From: Alitta virens | Lineage: Eukaryota > Annelida > Polychaeta > Phyllodocida > Nereididae | Reading direction: 5' to 3' | Assembly: GCA_932294295.1 (NCBI GenBank) | Contig: OW028584.1 | Coordinates: 21,669,638-21,733,637, forward strand | Length of the DNA: 64,000 nucleotides | In this document: positions 32,756 to 44,045 of the stretch, piece by piece | Layout of the letters: each line of letters opens with the position of its first letter | How positions within the stretch are numbered: position 1 is the first letter of the stretch | The notes under the pieces: model-generated | Database searches by the model: none | Told to the model about the DNA's origin: nothing | Seen by the model: only the letters and a program-made list of their open reading frames with translations | Translations under genes and position numbers: made by a program

Positions 32756-32830
32756 GTCAGGTGGTCTGAATAATGAGGCGGTCTTCATAGCAAGGTAACC
32801 TTAATAGGATTCTTAGCATAAATTTTTTTA

Positions 32831-33088
32831 GAATATAAATTGATAAAATTCACAGGATACAGTTGAACATCTTGAAATTGGCTGGCTTAAACTGTCTGTA
32901 GACTATAAACGATACGTTTTGTAAGGCACAGGCTTATGTGCTAGATGTGTGGTTAGCATATATTGTAACTTTCAATTGCAAAGGGTCATTGGATTTAATC
33001 AGTTCTGGGTAGCGAGAGTTAGCTTTGGAAAGCTGGATTAGTTTTGTACTAAGAGAGCAGAATACAAATATTAGTCCAGCTCATTATA
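32831..33088. other. unassigned DNA
   Basis: Nothing recognised. Confidence 0.4.
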
Positions 33089-33198
33089 AGTTATCACATG
33101 TTTATTTCGAGAAAACAGGAATTTATTCTTCGGCTGCGTGAAATATGACAACTTCGTGGAATAAATTCCTGTATTCTCGAAATAAACATGTGATAACT
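33089..33198. mobile_element. 110-bp hairpin element
   Basis: The left arm begins agttatcacatgtttatttc; the right arm mirrors it, ending gaaataaacatgtgataact. The arms are about 40 bp with one mismatch, around a ~30-bp loop (cttcggctgcgtgaaatatg and on). This is a foldback MITE or a hairpin-forming unit. Only one copy is seen here. Confidence 0.75.
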
Positions 33199-34035
33199 AT
33201 TTTATCATCTGTCTCTCTTTTTCTGCATGAAACACACGAAAAGTATTCATTCTGCAGTCAGCCCTCTGACCCCGCAGCGCTAAAAATAAACGATGTAAAC
33301 AAACGATTTTCTCAGTCTAGGAGTACACTAGAAATATGGTGTACCCTTGAATAAGCTGTGGCACAGTGAGGGCATGCAGCACGGAGCTCCAGCATCGATG
33401 CGTATGACGTCATTTTAGGGATACTGAGTATCCATTGACAGGGCGTGGCTAACCTGACCATTTTTGCAAATACGGGAAAACATCTATCAGCTCTCGACCA
33501 ATTAGCGATCTGCGTTTGGCATAGACAGAGGATAAGGCTCCATATGGCTCCATATGGACTAGACACTTTCAAAAAGTCGAACTGTATTTTGTAAATTATT
33601 AATCAAAAGTTAAATATAAATACCACCAAAATATACAAAACTGAGTAAACATCAAATGTCAAAATACACAATTCTACTACTTGTACAATTCCAAACACAA
33701 AGATACTGTCATACAGCATTGGCAATCATCTGCAGTTGGTCCATTATCAGTACCAAGGGAGCCCTATTTCATTACGATACCACGGTTACTCCGTTACAAT
33801 ACCAACCCCAGATGCAAATCACTGACAAGCACCCAAGGACATGGCCCTTAGTGTGGTGCATTTACATCAACAAGGGACAGGGACAGTTATATATTCTGAC
33901 TTGCTTATATTCTCATGCTGAACTAGGAAGTTCTAGAAAACCTTTGCTTGTAGTTTCTTAGTATCTAACCATAATGCTGATTAATATGGTATTTATGCAG
34001 TATTAATATACAGTATGATTATCACTGTTGAACAC
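33199..34035. other. unassigned DNA with GC-richer patch
   Basis: 33230-33560 is GC-richer, with TGACGTCA at 33405-33412 and an 86-codon minus frame (33312-33572) without domains. A ctccatatggctccatatgg doubled word sits at 33539-33558. No gene assigned. Confidence 0.4.
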
Positions 34036-34232
34036 TTACTGGTCGTTGAGGCAGTCTTATATGAAATAATACTGGTTCCCTGACATTATTACATTAATAT
34101 TGAGGTGGTCTTAATGGTGAGGTGGTGGTCTTAATTGCTAGGTGTATTATAATGAGGGCATACGATAATCTTGGATCAGAAATTTTGTGGTCTTAATGGT
34201 AAGGATGTCTTAACAGTGAAATTGTCTTATGA
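34036..34232. mobile_element. pogo-like MITE
   Basis: ttgaggcagtcttatatg, attgaggtggtcttaatgg, gaggtggtggtcttaattgc and gtggtcttaatggtaagg. The inner word appears four times, as expected for a rearranged or doubled copy. Confidence 0.6.
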
Positions 34233-34339
34233 TATATATTTTCTGTTGATGTTTTTAACAGAGATATATCTCTATGCATTAAAAATACCTTCATCTAATT
34301 AATTTCAACTGGGTCTGAACTTCTGAAGCTCACATGACC

Positions 34340-34445
34340 AGTTGCTAGAGGCTGGCATAATGATGGTACAAGCATGGAGACACCAGTTCTGGTGGCTCCA
34401 TGGTATGAGGCTTGGAGTCCACCCATGTTACACGACTTGGATGTA
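34340..34445 (-). mobile_element. SINE-2 fragment
   Basis: ggcttggagtccacccatgt matches the 3' part of SINE-2. It is preceded by acaagcatggagacaccagt and ctccatggtatgag, words that recur at 51841-51885. Confidence 0.5.
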
Positions 34446-34516
34446 GCTCATGAAGTTCTTAATAGTACATACAAATATGTATTGTATTATTTGTAATGTT
34501 GTAAATAACTCCTTGG

Positions 34517-34630
34517 TGGATACAATCATCCGTGTGGGATGCAATCATCCGTGTGGGATACAATCATCCGAGTGGGATGCAATCATCCGTGTGGGATACA
34601 ATCATCCGTGTGGGATACAATCATCCGAGC
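34517..34630. repeat. 19-bp tandem array, 6 copies
   Basis: Six units of gatacaatcatccgtgtgg, alternating gata/gatg and gtgt/gagt variants. Overlapping frames through it are repeat translations. Confidence 0.95.
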
Positions 34631-34849
34631 TCATTCAAAATTTTTTATCAGTGTCACCAAAATTTAATCACACTTATTGCTTTTTACGAGCTTCATTCTT
34701 TTGTTTGTTTTCCTTTTTTATTAACTGGTTTCAGTGCACGGAGTTGGCTTTTTTCCTGACATCCAACCCTCCTTGTCATTTAGTGAACAGCTTGAGCATG
34801 CCATGTTAAGAGCTAAAAACATGAAATTTTAATTTCTACTGCTCTTTTT

Positions 34850-35015
34850 GTTTGCAACACAAACACCCGAACAGTCGGCCAGGATCGTTCTCAATTGTAA
34901 GCGTTCGACAGGAAAACGCTGCAGACACGCGATTCGCATGTAAGTACTGAGTAAAAATGGCCCTTCGTAAAAGTGCGTGCCAGGCCTTCAAAGGGATCGC
35001 GTGAGACCACCGCAT
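34850..35015. promoter_or_regulatory. CpG-dense patch, possible promoter or first exon
   Basis: About 14 CpG in roughly 150 bases, unlike the CpG-poor surroundings. It contains a strong plus-strand donor word (gcat-gtaagtactg near 34940) and an ATG in excellent context (aaaaATGGCC, 34957) opening a 15-codon frame that stops at 35004. A 60-codon minus frame also spans it (34836-35018). The density could mark an unmethylated promoter, or simply a recent insertion. No TATA or initiator element stands out. Confidence 0.25.
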
Positions 35016-36404
35016 CAATACTTAAGTCCCTAACAATAAAACTAAACACTACCTTAATTGTCTAATATAGACGGCGATCGCTTGTTTACAGAGGGTCAAC
35101 AAAAAAATCCTACAGTATCTCAAAACTATGCTACAGTTCTGGGATTACTGTTAAAGTTATGGCTAACATTCGGAGTCTAGCTGATTTATCACATTTGTTT
35201 GCGATTCAATAAAATCAGATAATTAAAGTGAGTCTGACAGACTGCTGTCTGGAGTGGTAAAATCATATAGAATCTATATATCGGCTGATAGCCTCTTAGA
35301 GACTTATCAAATTCAGAAAGACTCTCAAAACTCATTTATTTTTAAACATGCTTTTAGAGTTTTTAGATTCATATTTGTTTTAATCTGTTTTATCTACTAC
35401 TTATATTTAATTGTCTTACTTACCATTTATCTCCATCAATTTTCCATTACTATAAATTAGTAAAGCGCCATTGCATGTTTTTAAACAAAAATGTGCACTA
35501 TAAAAATGATAGATACTAATAATAATTATATATATTAGGAGCACCTCTTTGGATCTTAAACTACCTACAAGCCACCAATATATTTCTTCTGAAAGCCATA
35601 ACTACAATTTTACCAATCATGGACATGTACCAGCTGTCTTTAGCTTGGTATGGCTTGGTTTGGCCTGTTGTAGCTTCAGGTAGTTGTTTCTAGCCTGGAT
35701 AGCTAAGTATAGCCTGAGTTGTATATACTTGATATTAATTTACTGTATTATATATACTGTATATTAGTTTAATGAAATATGCGTTGTAGCTAAACTGGCC
35801 AACCATAATTTTAGTCCTTTTGAAAGAATTAGTAAGATAGATATTAGATAAATCTTTATTTACAATCGGCTTTACACGAACAAAAAAAATGCAGTGATGC
35901 TTATTTCCGACTAAAATGACAATGAGACATTATGTTAAGATGAGAATGACTATGTTACTAAGTTTTGAGTAACAAGAGTTCTCATGAACTAACCAGTGTT
36001 ATATTTAGCACCAAAATCCCAAGATTTTGACAATTTCTATTTTTAAAAAACCCAAGAAGTCGGAATATTTGCCCTTTTCTTCAATCACCATCAATCACCA
36101 CAAGGACATTTCGGAATCTTGGCAGTTGGGAGCCAACTCCCACACATATTATCATCGTTCACAATCCAAACACTATATTTCGACCACAATGACATAGTGC
36201 CAAGTGGTCTTCACCTCACAGTAAGTCAACACAATTATTGTAGGACTCAAAATGAATGTTCACATGACTTCTGATCACTATTTTTCATACTTACAAAAAT
36301 GGACAAAAATATTAGCAATCAATCGAAGCCATGTTTCTATAACTGATAATCTAATAGTTTCGATCTGTATTTTACAGTGTAAATTCTGTTGTATGTCTAG
36401 AACC
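35016..36404. other. unassigned AT-rich DNA
   Basis: No gene seen. At 35635-35725 tagcttgg/tagcctgg words form a degenerate short repeat. The 68-codon plus frame at 35254-35460 ends in a Leu/Ile/Tyr-rich stretch typical of AT-rich chance frames. Confidence 0.4.
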
Positions 36405-37424
36405 ACAACCCTAGTAAGAGATGGTCTATGTTGGGGCATGTGTACCCCCCATCCAAGGTATTGCAACGCCCCATTGCAGGGTGGAACTGTGGAATTCTTC
36501 AGAAGCAGATCATCCCATTAGTCAAAAAATGACTTACGTTTGCAGGAAGTTATGTGTAGAAGATGCCAAAATTGCTGCTGTACAGTATTCAAATGTTAAG
36601 TCCTTAGCATACATCATATATATAGTTTTTATCTTTAGCATATGACTGCCCACTTTCGTCTTCAGTATTTACCACTTTCCTACTGCATATATATGGCATT
36701 ATATGCTGACTGTTTTAGCATAGGACTGTCTAGCTGCATGCATAGTACGGACTATTTCACAGTTGGCAGGATAAAGCATATCATCAGCCAGTGGCCAAGG
36801 GGTTAAATGTGCACTGTCAGTCAAATTTGCACATTAAAATAATGATATTAATCAATACTGCCTTCTTGTCTCATGATATTTTTCACCATTACATTAGCAC
36901 AACAATTTAGTTTTAATTTACGATAAATAATATAAATATTAGTTTTTAATGCCATCAAAAACTCAATATGTAAACAAACCCAGTGATGACGTCACAATAC
37001 TGAACAATGGTGATGATGTCATTTCCAGTGTGTTTGCAATGTTTTGGTCTGGATTTTCTCTCAATGTATCATTTATTTTTAAGTAATTAATGTCTGATCA
37101 ATCATTAATTCACACAAATTTAGTGTGCCTTGAATGATAGCTTATTAGAAAATTGCAAATTTGACAGACAGTGCAAAATTAAGACTGTTTTTAGCTTATT
37201 TGAGGTCCTCATGATCAATTTGGCCATACACAGTTCGATGTAAGAGCTACTACTTCAGCTGGGCTGCGAAAGTGCTGCTCTGACACTGTTCTCTTGTACT
37301 TGAAATAGCATGTTATGCCTTTTTTTGTTGGCAGAATCAGTACAAGGAACAAAACTATGTCGTCTCATGCCACGTTCCGAACTTCGTACTTGACTTTAAG
37401 ACTTTTAAGACTTCAGGAGTTTAT
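36405..37424. other. unassigned DNA
   Basis: No gene seen. 36420-36490 (tctatgttggggcatgtgta) may be a SINE-2 scrap. TGACGTCA at 36987-36994. A minus-strand acceptor/donor pair at about 36535-36574 encloses 40 bases with two open frames but ordinary signals. Confidence 0.35.
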
Positions 37425-37575
37425 TTTTCTCCGTGCAACGAAGTTACACAAGTGGGGAGTCTCCATTATTGATTTGAGGTCAAGTAGAATGACTAGAATC
37501 CAGACAGCCTGGTCTGTATTCAGTGTAAACCAGAACCCAGGACTCAGGCTCTTCAACTAAGCTCCTTAACCATTC
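37425..37575 (-). mobile_element. SINE-2-like copy, diverged
   Basis: agtggggagtctccattatt, then aaccagaacccaggactcag (antisense B-box region) and ctccttaaccattcaac, the usual head end. Confidence 0.45.
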
Positions 37576-37891
37576 AACCTTCATTTCTTCACACTGACAA
37601 TTAAATTAACCTATATTTCCATATATATTCTTAAGTCTAGAGTATATTTCATGCCCACTTCAACCATTTGATTGCGATCTTGGTTAAAATCAACAATAAC
37701 ATTTACAGGGATCTCTCCCAACTTTGAAAATGATTAATGGTCATCTGAAAATCAGCCACAAATGATTAAGTACAAAATTGGATTAGCCACATGGCTATTG
37801 GATTAGCATAATGCCACGTGGCTAATGCTAGAGAGAACCCTGAATCATAAGAAAAATCCAAACCCGAGGTCAAGTTACAAAGTCTAAGTAC

Positions 37892-37935
37892 CTTGTCCAT
37901 TCGACCATTCAACAATTCACCCTTTTTCCACTCAA
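37892..37935 (-). CDS. weak candidate 44-bp exon
   Basis: Minus strand: superb acceptor tract (tgtttttttgtttttttag), then 44 bases ending CAAG and gtacttag, a mediocre donor. One open frame reads EWKKGELLNGRMDK. It needs one base in and leaves none, so it would join in frame to the 14.8 kb candidate. The frame stays open well past the donor (minus frame 37766-37963), so the boundary is uncertain. Confidence 0.13.
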
Positions 37936-37963
37936 CTAAAAAAACAAAAAAACATACAGACAA

Positions 37964-38483
37964 AAAATGGGGAAAGAAGTGGCAGCAAGACTGGTAGAAC
38001 CATCATCCAATCCACCCCACCCTTTTCTGTGTTACCCGGAAGAAGAATTACAAGTTTTAACCCCTCCCCAAGCAGTTCCTGGTTTACCTGCACCCTCCTT
38101 CTGACATTTTACCCCCTTATCCCCCATGACCCACTGATCTTCTTGTATTTTCCCCATCTTTTCAGAATTTGTTGTCTTAGCAACATGCGCGTGGTACCAG
38201 GCTCCTCAGGTTGCTAACATCAATTGGTTACCATAGCAACAGCTTCTGGATGACATTGTCCATCTGTTGATTTTACCTCACACCCCTTTAACATCCCAAT
38301 AGGTGTGGTAGACGTCAACGTTCAAAGTCAAATGCCCTATACAAACAGGTACAGGGAAACGACCACCCAACATGGACGTATTATGCTAGTCAGACAAACT
38401 GCCTCATGAAGAGTGCTTGCAAATGCCAGTAATGTTTCGGTCTACCTCCGTGCACCCAATATAAAAATGACAATTTTAAGGAC
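37964..38483. other. unassigned C-rich DNA
   Basis: 38000-38200 is C/T-rich on the plus strand. No gene seen. Confidence 0.4.
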
Positions 38484-38788
38484 TTACAGCCAATTTCATA
38501 GACTTGGAAACTAAACTCCAGAGGAGAGACTGCTTTATCCAATGGGATAGAGGAGAGACTGCTTTATCCAATGGGACAGAGAAGAGAGACTGCTTTATCC
38601 AATGGGACAGAGAAGAGAGACTGCTTTATCCAATGGGACAGAGAAGAGAGACTGCTTTATCCAATGGGACAGAGGAGAGACTGCTTTATCCAATGGGACA
38701 GAGGAGAGATTGCTTTATCCAATGGGACAGAGGAGAGACTGCTTTATCCAATGGGAGTCCTGCATTCACATGACGTCATCTGGAGCAG
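38484..38788. mobile_element. MITE-E copy 1, expanded
   Basis: Left end ttacagccaatttcatagac, then cttggaaact and ctccagagg, matching copy 2 at 55011-55157. The right inner part (ccaatgggagtcc, attcacatgacgtcatctgg) also matches, but the right terminus is lost into a CT repeat at 38789-38812. Between the ends, copy 1 holds a tandem array absent from copy 2. Confidence 0.75.
38521..38757. repeat. 29/31-bp tandem array, 8 copies inside MITE-E
   Basis: Units run agagactgctttatccaatg then ggacagag(aa)g. Successive unit starts are 29, 31, 31, 31, 29, 29 and 29 bases apart, differing by one GA dinucleotide. Because neither length is a multiple of three, all three plus frames cycle through the same peptide words and stay open; this is not evidence of a gene. 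Confidence 0.95.
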
Positions 38789-38841
38789 CTCTCCCTCTCT
38801 CTCTCTCTGCTCTGGGGTTTAATATCCAAGTCTTTGTACCA

Positions 38842-39060
38842 CATTACAGTGGTACCTCTCCATTAAGACTGCCCTTACTGGTTTCCATGGTAAGATGGTT
38901 TTTAGTGAGAATTAAAATATAATGGTGAACGGAATTGATCCTAAAGATTGTTCAATAGACTTGGGTCCAAATCTCGGTGGTCTTAGTTGTGAGGTGATCC
39001 TAATAGTGGGGTGCCTTTAAACAAGGTTTCCACAACAATACCACCTCAATATTGAGTTTC
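38842..39060 (+). mobile_element. pogo-like MITE with intact left end
   Basis: Starts ttacagtggtacctctcca at a TA dinucleotide, with ggtggtcttagttgtgaggt inside and taccacctcaatattgag near the right. The CAGTGG start at TA fits pogo/Tigger-type ends. Confidence 0.65.
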
Positions 39061-39819
39061 AATTATGCATGTTCAATCTCGGACTAAACAGGGGTTCAAT
39101 CGTCTCTATCTGCTGATCTTTTTTCGGTATTCAATAATTTATCTAACAAGTGTAAATGTCGACACAAAAACATTTTGGCAAGTTAATATTTTGTGAAGGT
39201 ATTTTCTTTATGAAAATACACACAACATCAGCAAATGAGGTCTAATATTATAAGCGACAACAGATTCCTAAAATTTACTTTTTACGCTTTAGTTTCTTAT
39301 CTTTGAAACTGAATATTTGAAAATTGCTTTCTATCAACATCAAACGTTCATTTCATTTCCAAGCAGCTTCGGTCCTTCAAATACGACTATAAACTCTAAC
39401 TAACCAACTACCAAAAAATGTGCCCACACCAGCTACAGCCCACAGGGACACACCTAGCCCAATTCATTGGGTAATCAGTCCTGTATGTACAGCTGCACAG
39501 CTGCATAGCTGCATAGCTGCACAGACAGGGAGCAGAACAACATTCGGAACTTTCTTTTAGCACTTCAGAAGCTAGTAATCCCTGCAGTTCTATCTTGAGC
39601 AAAGACAAGCAACCACCTGCCAGAGGTTAGCACAAAAATATCTTAAAAAGAGTCTGAGAACAGTTAAAAAAGGCAAAGAGACAGATTATTGACAGAATTA
39701 GAGCAGCTAGAAAGCCTATTTTTGATGATTTGAGGATTGATTCAAAGAAGGGAAAATTTCAATGTAAGACAATTGAATTATTACACAATATTATATCATA
39801 AGAAATTCCAAAATTAAGA
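39061..39819. other. unassigned DNA
   Basis: No gene seen. A 9-bp repeat (agctgcatagctgcatagctg, 39496-39522). A minus-strand pair at about 39617-39653 has a fine acceptor but a weak gtggtt donor. Confidence 0.4.
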
Positions 39820-39935
39820 ACATACAGTTCCAGACCATCCAGGTATTAAGATCACCAACTGATTAAATCTTAAGTTCCACAGGACCACCTTGACTGTTCC
39901 TGATTTCCAAAGTTGGTCTTCATTAATATGGTTAA
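39820..39935. mobile_element. pogo-like MITE fragment
   Basis: caaaattaagaacatacag, gtattaagatcaccaactg and gttggtcttcattaatatgg. Confidence 0.45.
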
Positions 39936-40975
39936 CTGGTTGGAGGTCAGCAACATATTTTTGCATATTAAATTGTTAATACATTATACTAAACTTTCAA
40001 GATAAAACATTAAAAACAATGTATTTGCATGGAACATTTCGCAAAGATGTTGCTTTTAGTATTTGCATCAACCTGCTTCATCTGAAATTATTTCAAACCA
40101 AGTTAACTCTGAAGACTCAGACAGGTTTAGCTCAACAAAAACACAGTTTTGTTGCCAGTCAACTGTGGTCGTGATAACTTTAAAATCCCTGTTATTTGCA
40201 GCAGCAAGGACAAACTTTTAAAATATTTGTCTCAGAACATCCAGTCAATTACTGCTAAAATTCAAGATTTATTTCCAAAGATTAAAAAAATATATAATAA
40301 TAATAAATTGTTAATTGTAATATGATGAATGTATATATATCAATCTCAGATAATTAAAAATCTCAACAAAGGGTCGCCATGGTATTGTATTTACAGAAGC
40401 CCCAGCTTATAATTGAGAAATATGGTACATATATTCGTGTCAGTCCTGAAGAACTATGTTCATAAGTCTGCAGTCTCCTGTCAACAGTAAACATGCCATC
40501 TTTGCTGACACAGCAAAATTTCTGTCCCTTGAGCAAAAAATGTTGTTGCTGTGTTAGAAAGAAAGTGATAAAAAGAAGGGGAAAAGTCCTTTTTGTTCAT
40601 TTTTTCATCCTCTTGTTGCCTTGCAATCGCATCTAACCACCTTAGACAGGGTTTTGTAAACAGCTCCTTTCAGCAGATGAAAAATTCCAACAACTTCTTC
40701 CCTTAGCCCCCACCAGATGTCGTTGATTAGCAACGGCTGTTAGATGATGTGCCGACACTCCCCACTGGCTGTTGAAAGAGGTGTGAACACTCCCAGTAGC
40801 TGTAAGACTGCAGAAGAACTGCAAGGGTGAATAACCGAAACGATAAACAGCCCCTATGTATCACACCCCCCATCCCACCTGAGGTTCACCCCAGGTGCAA
40901 AACAATACCTAGGTGTCAGCACTGGTCCTACCATGCCGTCCCTCTGCAAGGCTGCTTCCAAGAAGTTCTGAGTTC
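39936..40975. other. unassigned DNA
   Basis: No gene or mobile element recognised. Confidence 0.4.
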
Positions 40976-41034
40976 TTACCCTAATGCACTCAGTATTACC
41001 CTAATGCACTCAGTATTACCCCAATGCACTCAGG
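40976..41034. repeat. 20-bp tandem repeat, 3 copies
   Basis: Three units of ttaccctaatgcactcagta, the last with one change. Confidence 0.95.
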
Positions 41035-41884
41035 TTTAAGTTTTGTACTTAAAATTGCAAATAGTATCCAAATAATTACATAAATTTGCACCAGACTACA
41101 GCACTTAAGATCACCAATTTATTCAATGCACTAGTCTCAGTGCACTATAATTAACACCATTTCATTTGCTCGTCATGCTGTCTCTCAGAGTAACTCGTCA
41201 TTGGTTCAGACAATCGTTTGATAACAGGCTTTGGTCATATTCTTTTAATATCTGTTGTAAGCAAAACCCACCTAAGTCTCTCTGATCATGAACGTGATGC
41301 TCTCTGCAGTAAATTTTACCACCATCAAGCTAGGCATCTTTGGAAGCGATACCGTATCACGTTGACTGCCACCGCTAGTGGAAGTCAATAACGCGTACCG
41401 CATGCAATATTAACGCTAGGATAACGGTAACTGCATCCTGCACCTGCGACGGTCACAAGATTGAGAATCGGCATAAACCGAAGCTGCATCTTTCCCCGCT
41501 TGATTACAAAACCACACTTTCTGCATCAGCGCATGATTGCAATTGATGTGGAAAGCTCAACAGCGTTCTGCCGTCTCTTATTGCACTTTTAAGGGCACTA
41601 AACTTGCCTAATCGCAGCGTGGAGTTCACTGGTGTTACCACAGTATCCTTAGGGTGCTAGGAGAGCCTTTTCATTGCACTATAACCTCTGTACATTGCAC
41701 TATAAATTAGCGGCTTCGCGCATTACTGTGCACTACTGCCACCCATTGTGCAAAGAGCATACAGCGGGAATGTACATCGAATACCACTGCGAAAGAGCAC
41801 TTCGTACAAAATGCAGATGGAGAACTCTCACCGTACTAACTTACACTAGCACTTAGAAGTCTTACACGCAGCATACACTTCCCC
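41035..41884. other. unassigned DNA
   Basis: No gene seen. GC-richer at 41350-41650. The word attgcactata recurs near 41685 and 41700. Confidence 0.4.
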
Positions 41885-42165
41885 TTCACTATTAAGAACA
41901 CCTCACCATGAAGGTTTCACCATTCCTGGTATTGTTGGTGAAGTTGTCCATATCAAGAGTTTTTAAAAATACTATGGTAACCAGTATTTAGTTAGGTGCT
42001 GAAATTATTTATAGAGGTCTTAAAAGTGAGATGGCCTTAAAGTGGGGTTACCCCATGTCATTCGGGTCATATGTACATGGCTTCATAACCGCATTAGGCC
42101 AAGCTCACCTTGCAATTAAGACTACTTCAAGGTAGTCCATCAGTGGTCTCTCATAAGTGGGACTA
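41885..42165. mobile_element. pogo-like MITE, diverged
   Basis: cactattaagaacacctcac, tagaggtcttaaaagtgaga, cttgcaattaagactacttc and aggtagtccatcagtggtc, in the order seen in cleaner copies. Confidence 0.5.
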
Positions 42166-42904
42166 ACCAGCACCAGGGCATAAAACAAGGAGGTGCTATG
42201 CCACCAATATGTAATACCATATACACCATTTATTACACCGTATATTACACATTAAGTGCCACAAAAACACACAATACACAGTATCTAGCCAGTAAATTGC
42301 ATGGGGTCCATCCTAGGGTCCCAGAAGACCCCCACAGGTCCACCACGATAACCAATGCGATGCATTCTGCCCATAAAGTGTTCCTCCAAGTGCTTCGCTC
42401 TGCTCTGCTCTGCGCACTTGTGTATTCTAGGATGGTCCCTCACCAGTCTCCCGTTAAACTCCCAAAGCTTTTTTGTTGTCCCACTGTTTCCATTTGCACA
42501 AGCCATTCCTTTTACACTTTTTTGTGTTCTTTTGGATTCCATTTAACAATATACAAACAAAGCCCTTGTTTATTTTGTGTGCACATTGCACGAAAGTTCA
42601 TAATAAACTATAACACAGAAGTCACAGCTTTCTAGAATTCGAATTCGAAAAGGTTGCAGATTAAAATAGAATTTGATCGATATTTTCTCAATTTATGACG
42701 ATGTTGAATAATCATTAATTGGAGATGTTACTGGCAGTTTCTAATTTTTATAATTTGTATCACTGGTTGAACTCGCTTAAAATCCACGGCAAAAAAGGAA
42801 GACGAAAAAATCGGAAGAAGATGGAATTAATATTGTTGCGGTTTTTTTTTACCAAAAAGGGGACCATCAGGTTCTTACTTCACTCACCCCACAAAAACTG
42901 ATTA
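42166..42904. other. unassigned DNA
   Basis: No gene seen. The 145-codon plus frame at 42198-42635 has no domain and overlaps a minus frame; ctctgctctgctctg at 42398-42414 is a short repeat. Confidence 0.35.
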
Positions 42905-43000
42905 CATTTAAACAATTTCCACAATTAAGGCCACCTCAATATAAAGACCACCTAAGCGATTCTAAAATGTGGTCTTGATTGCGAGGGGTCCACTGTACGT
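42905..43000 (-). mobile_element. pogo-like MITE with intact terminus
   Basis: On the minus strand: tacagtggacccctcgcaat, caagaccac, agaatcgcttaggtggtctt, tatattgaggtgg. This matches the plus-strand copy at 63931-64000 nearly base for base, which fixes the terminal ~75 bp of the family. Confidence 0.75.
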
Positions 43001-43359
43001 GAGCTCAATAATTCAATGTATAACTCCTGCAGCAACTCCTGCATTTACTTGAAACTGCATCATTGCACAATTACCATGTAAACGCACTCACGACATGGAC
43101 CCTATCTCCCCTGCGCGCATTACATCGCATGGATTTCTCATCAAATTAGCATTTTCATGCAAAAAAGCAGATATGACCAGGTTTGCATTGGTGATCACTG
43201 ATCATATAGATATAGAATGAAACATGGCCAATAATTGCCGCTTGCTTGGATTTGGCTGTTTGTTGGGATTGATATTGAGTTCATGATTTGATGTTGGGAT
43301 CATTTGATTCAAGCAATTCAGCGACAATCTTTCTCGAAACAGTGATCCTCCACAAATAA
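43001..43359. other. unassigned DNA
   Basis: Nothing recognised. Confidence 0.4.
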
Positions 43360-43470
43360 GATCACTCTATATGACGACCACCTCGATTTTGAGACCACAT
43401 CACTAGCTCCCTAAACTATGTACATTGACCCAGTAATTAGACACTCAATATTAAGACAATTTCAGAATTT
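43360..43470. mobile_element. pogo-like MITE, left part
   Basis: cgaccacctcgattttgaga, acactcaatattaagacaat. Related words resume at 43937-44045 (taatgaccacttcaataact), beyond the AATAG array and the hAT MITE, suggesting one element split by later insertions. Confidence 0.45.
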
Positions 43471-43479
43471 TCAAAACGG

Positions 43480-43528
43480 AGAATAGAATAGAATAGAATA
43501 GAATAGAAATAGAAATAGAATAGAATAA
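43480..43528. repeat. AATAG pentamer repeat
   Basis: gaata units with two gaaata variants; directly followed by atctttatttaaagtcgac. Confidence 0.95.
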
Positions 43529-43574
43529 TCTTTATTTAAAGTCGACATAAGACAACAATAAAATACATAATGAC

Positions 43575-43928
43575 TAGGGCTGTACACCTTTATCTTTATA
43601 ACGATACGATACGTATCACGATACAGTAAAACCGATACGATACGTATCAATGAAAAAAGCCTACAATACTGACAATCCACTATGAAATGTAATGAATAAA
43701 TATTTATGGAATAATCCAGACTGTTGTTTAATGTCATTACAATTAAAGTGGCTGATATTTTTCTTTAAAAGCACCAGAATTTCTGGGTAGCAGGTGTCTT
43801 ATTTGCTCAAATCTCCGATCTGTATACCGTTTAATTGCATCGTTATTATTACACAACGGTTATCAATACCTGTATCGTTAACATTGTACCGGTACAAACG
43901 GTATATCGAGAACCGGTGTACAGCCCTA
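43575..43928. mobile_element. hAT MITE with perfect 8-bp target duplication
   Basis: 354 bp. Ends: TAGGGCTGTACACC on the left and its exact reverse complement GGTGTACAGCCCTA on the right. Flanked by ataatgac at 43567-43574 and again at 43929-43936, with T and A at positions 2 and 7 as hAT targets prefer. Interior has cgatacgatacgtatc-type words in several copies near the left and a cggtatatcg-type word near the right. No transposase; moved in trans. Confidence 0.9.
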
Positions 43929-44045
43929 ATAATGACGGTTCCCGAATGTAGACCGTCTCCAAATAATGACCACTTCAATAACTCCATGCAAAGGGTAGCC
44001 TTAATAGTATTCCTAATGTACAGTATTTTCCATAATTGAGAAAGA

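Noticed and set aside
36535..36574. Minus-strand 40-bp exon-like segment
   Set aside because: Ordinary acceptor, two open frames, and nothing protein-like; expected by chance.
38504..38922. Three overlapping frames with repeated ALSNGTE / CFIQWDR words
   Set aside because: Produced by the 29/31-bp tandem array cycling through frames, not a repeat protein.
39617..39653. Minus-strand 37-bp exon-like segment
   Set aside because: Good acceptor but weak gtggtt donor and a single low-complexity frame.
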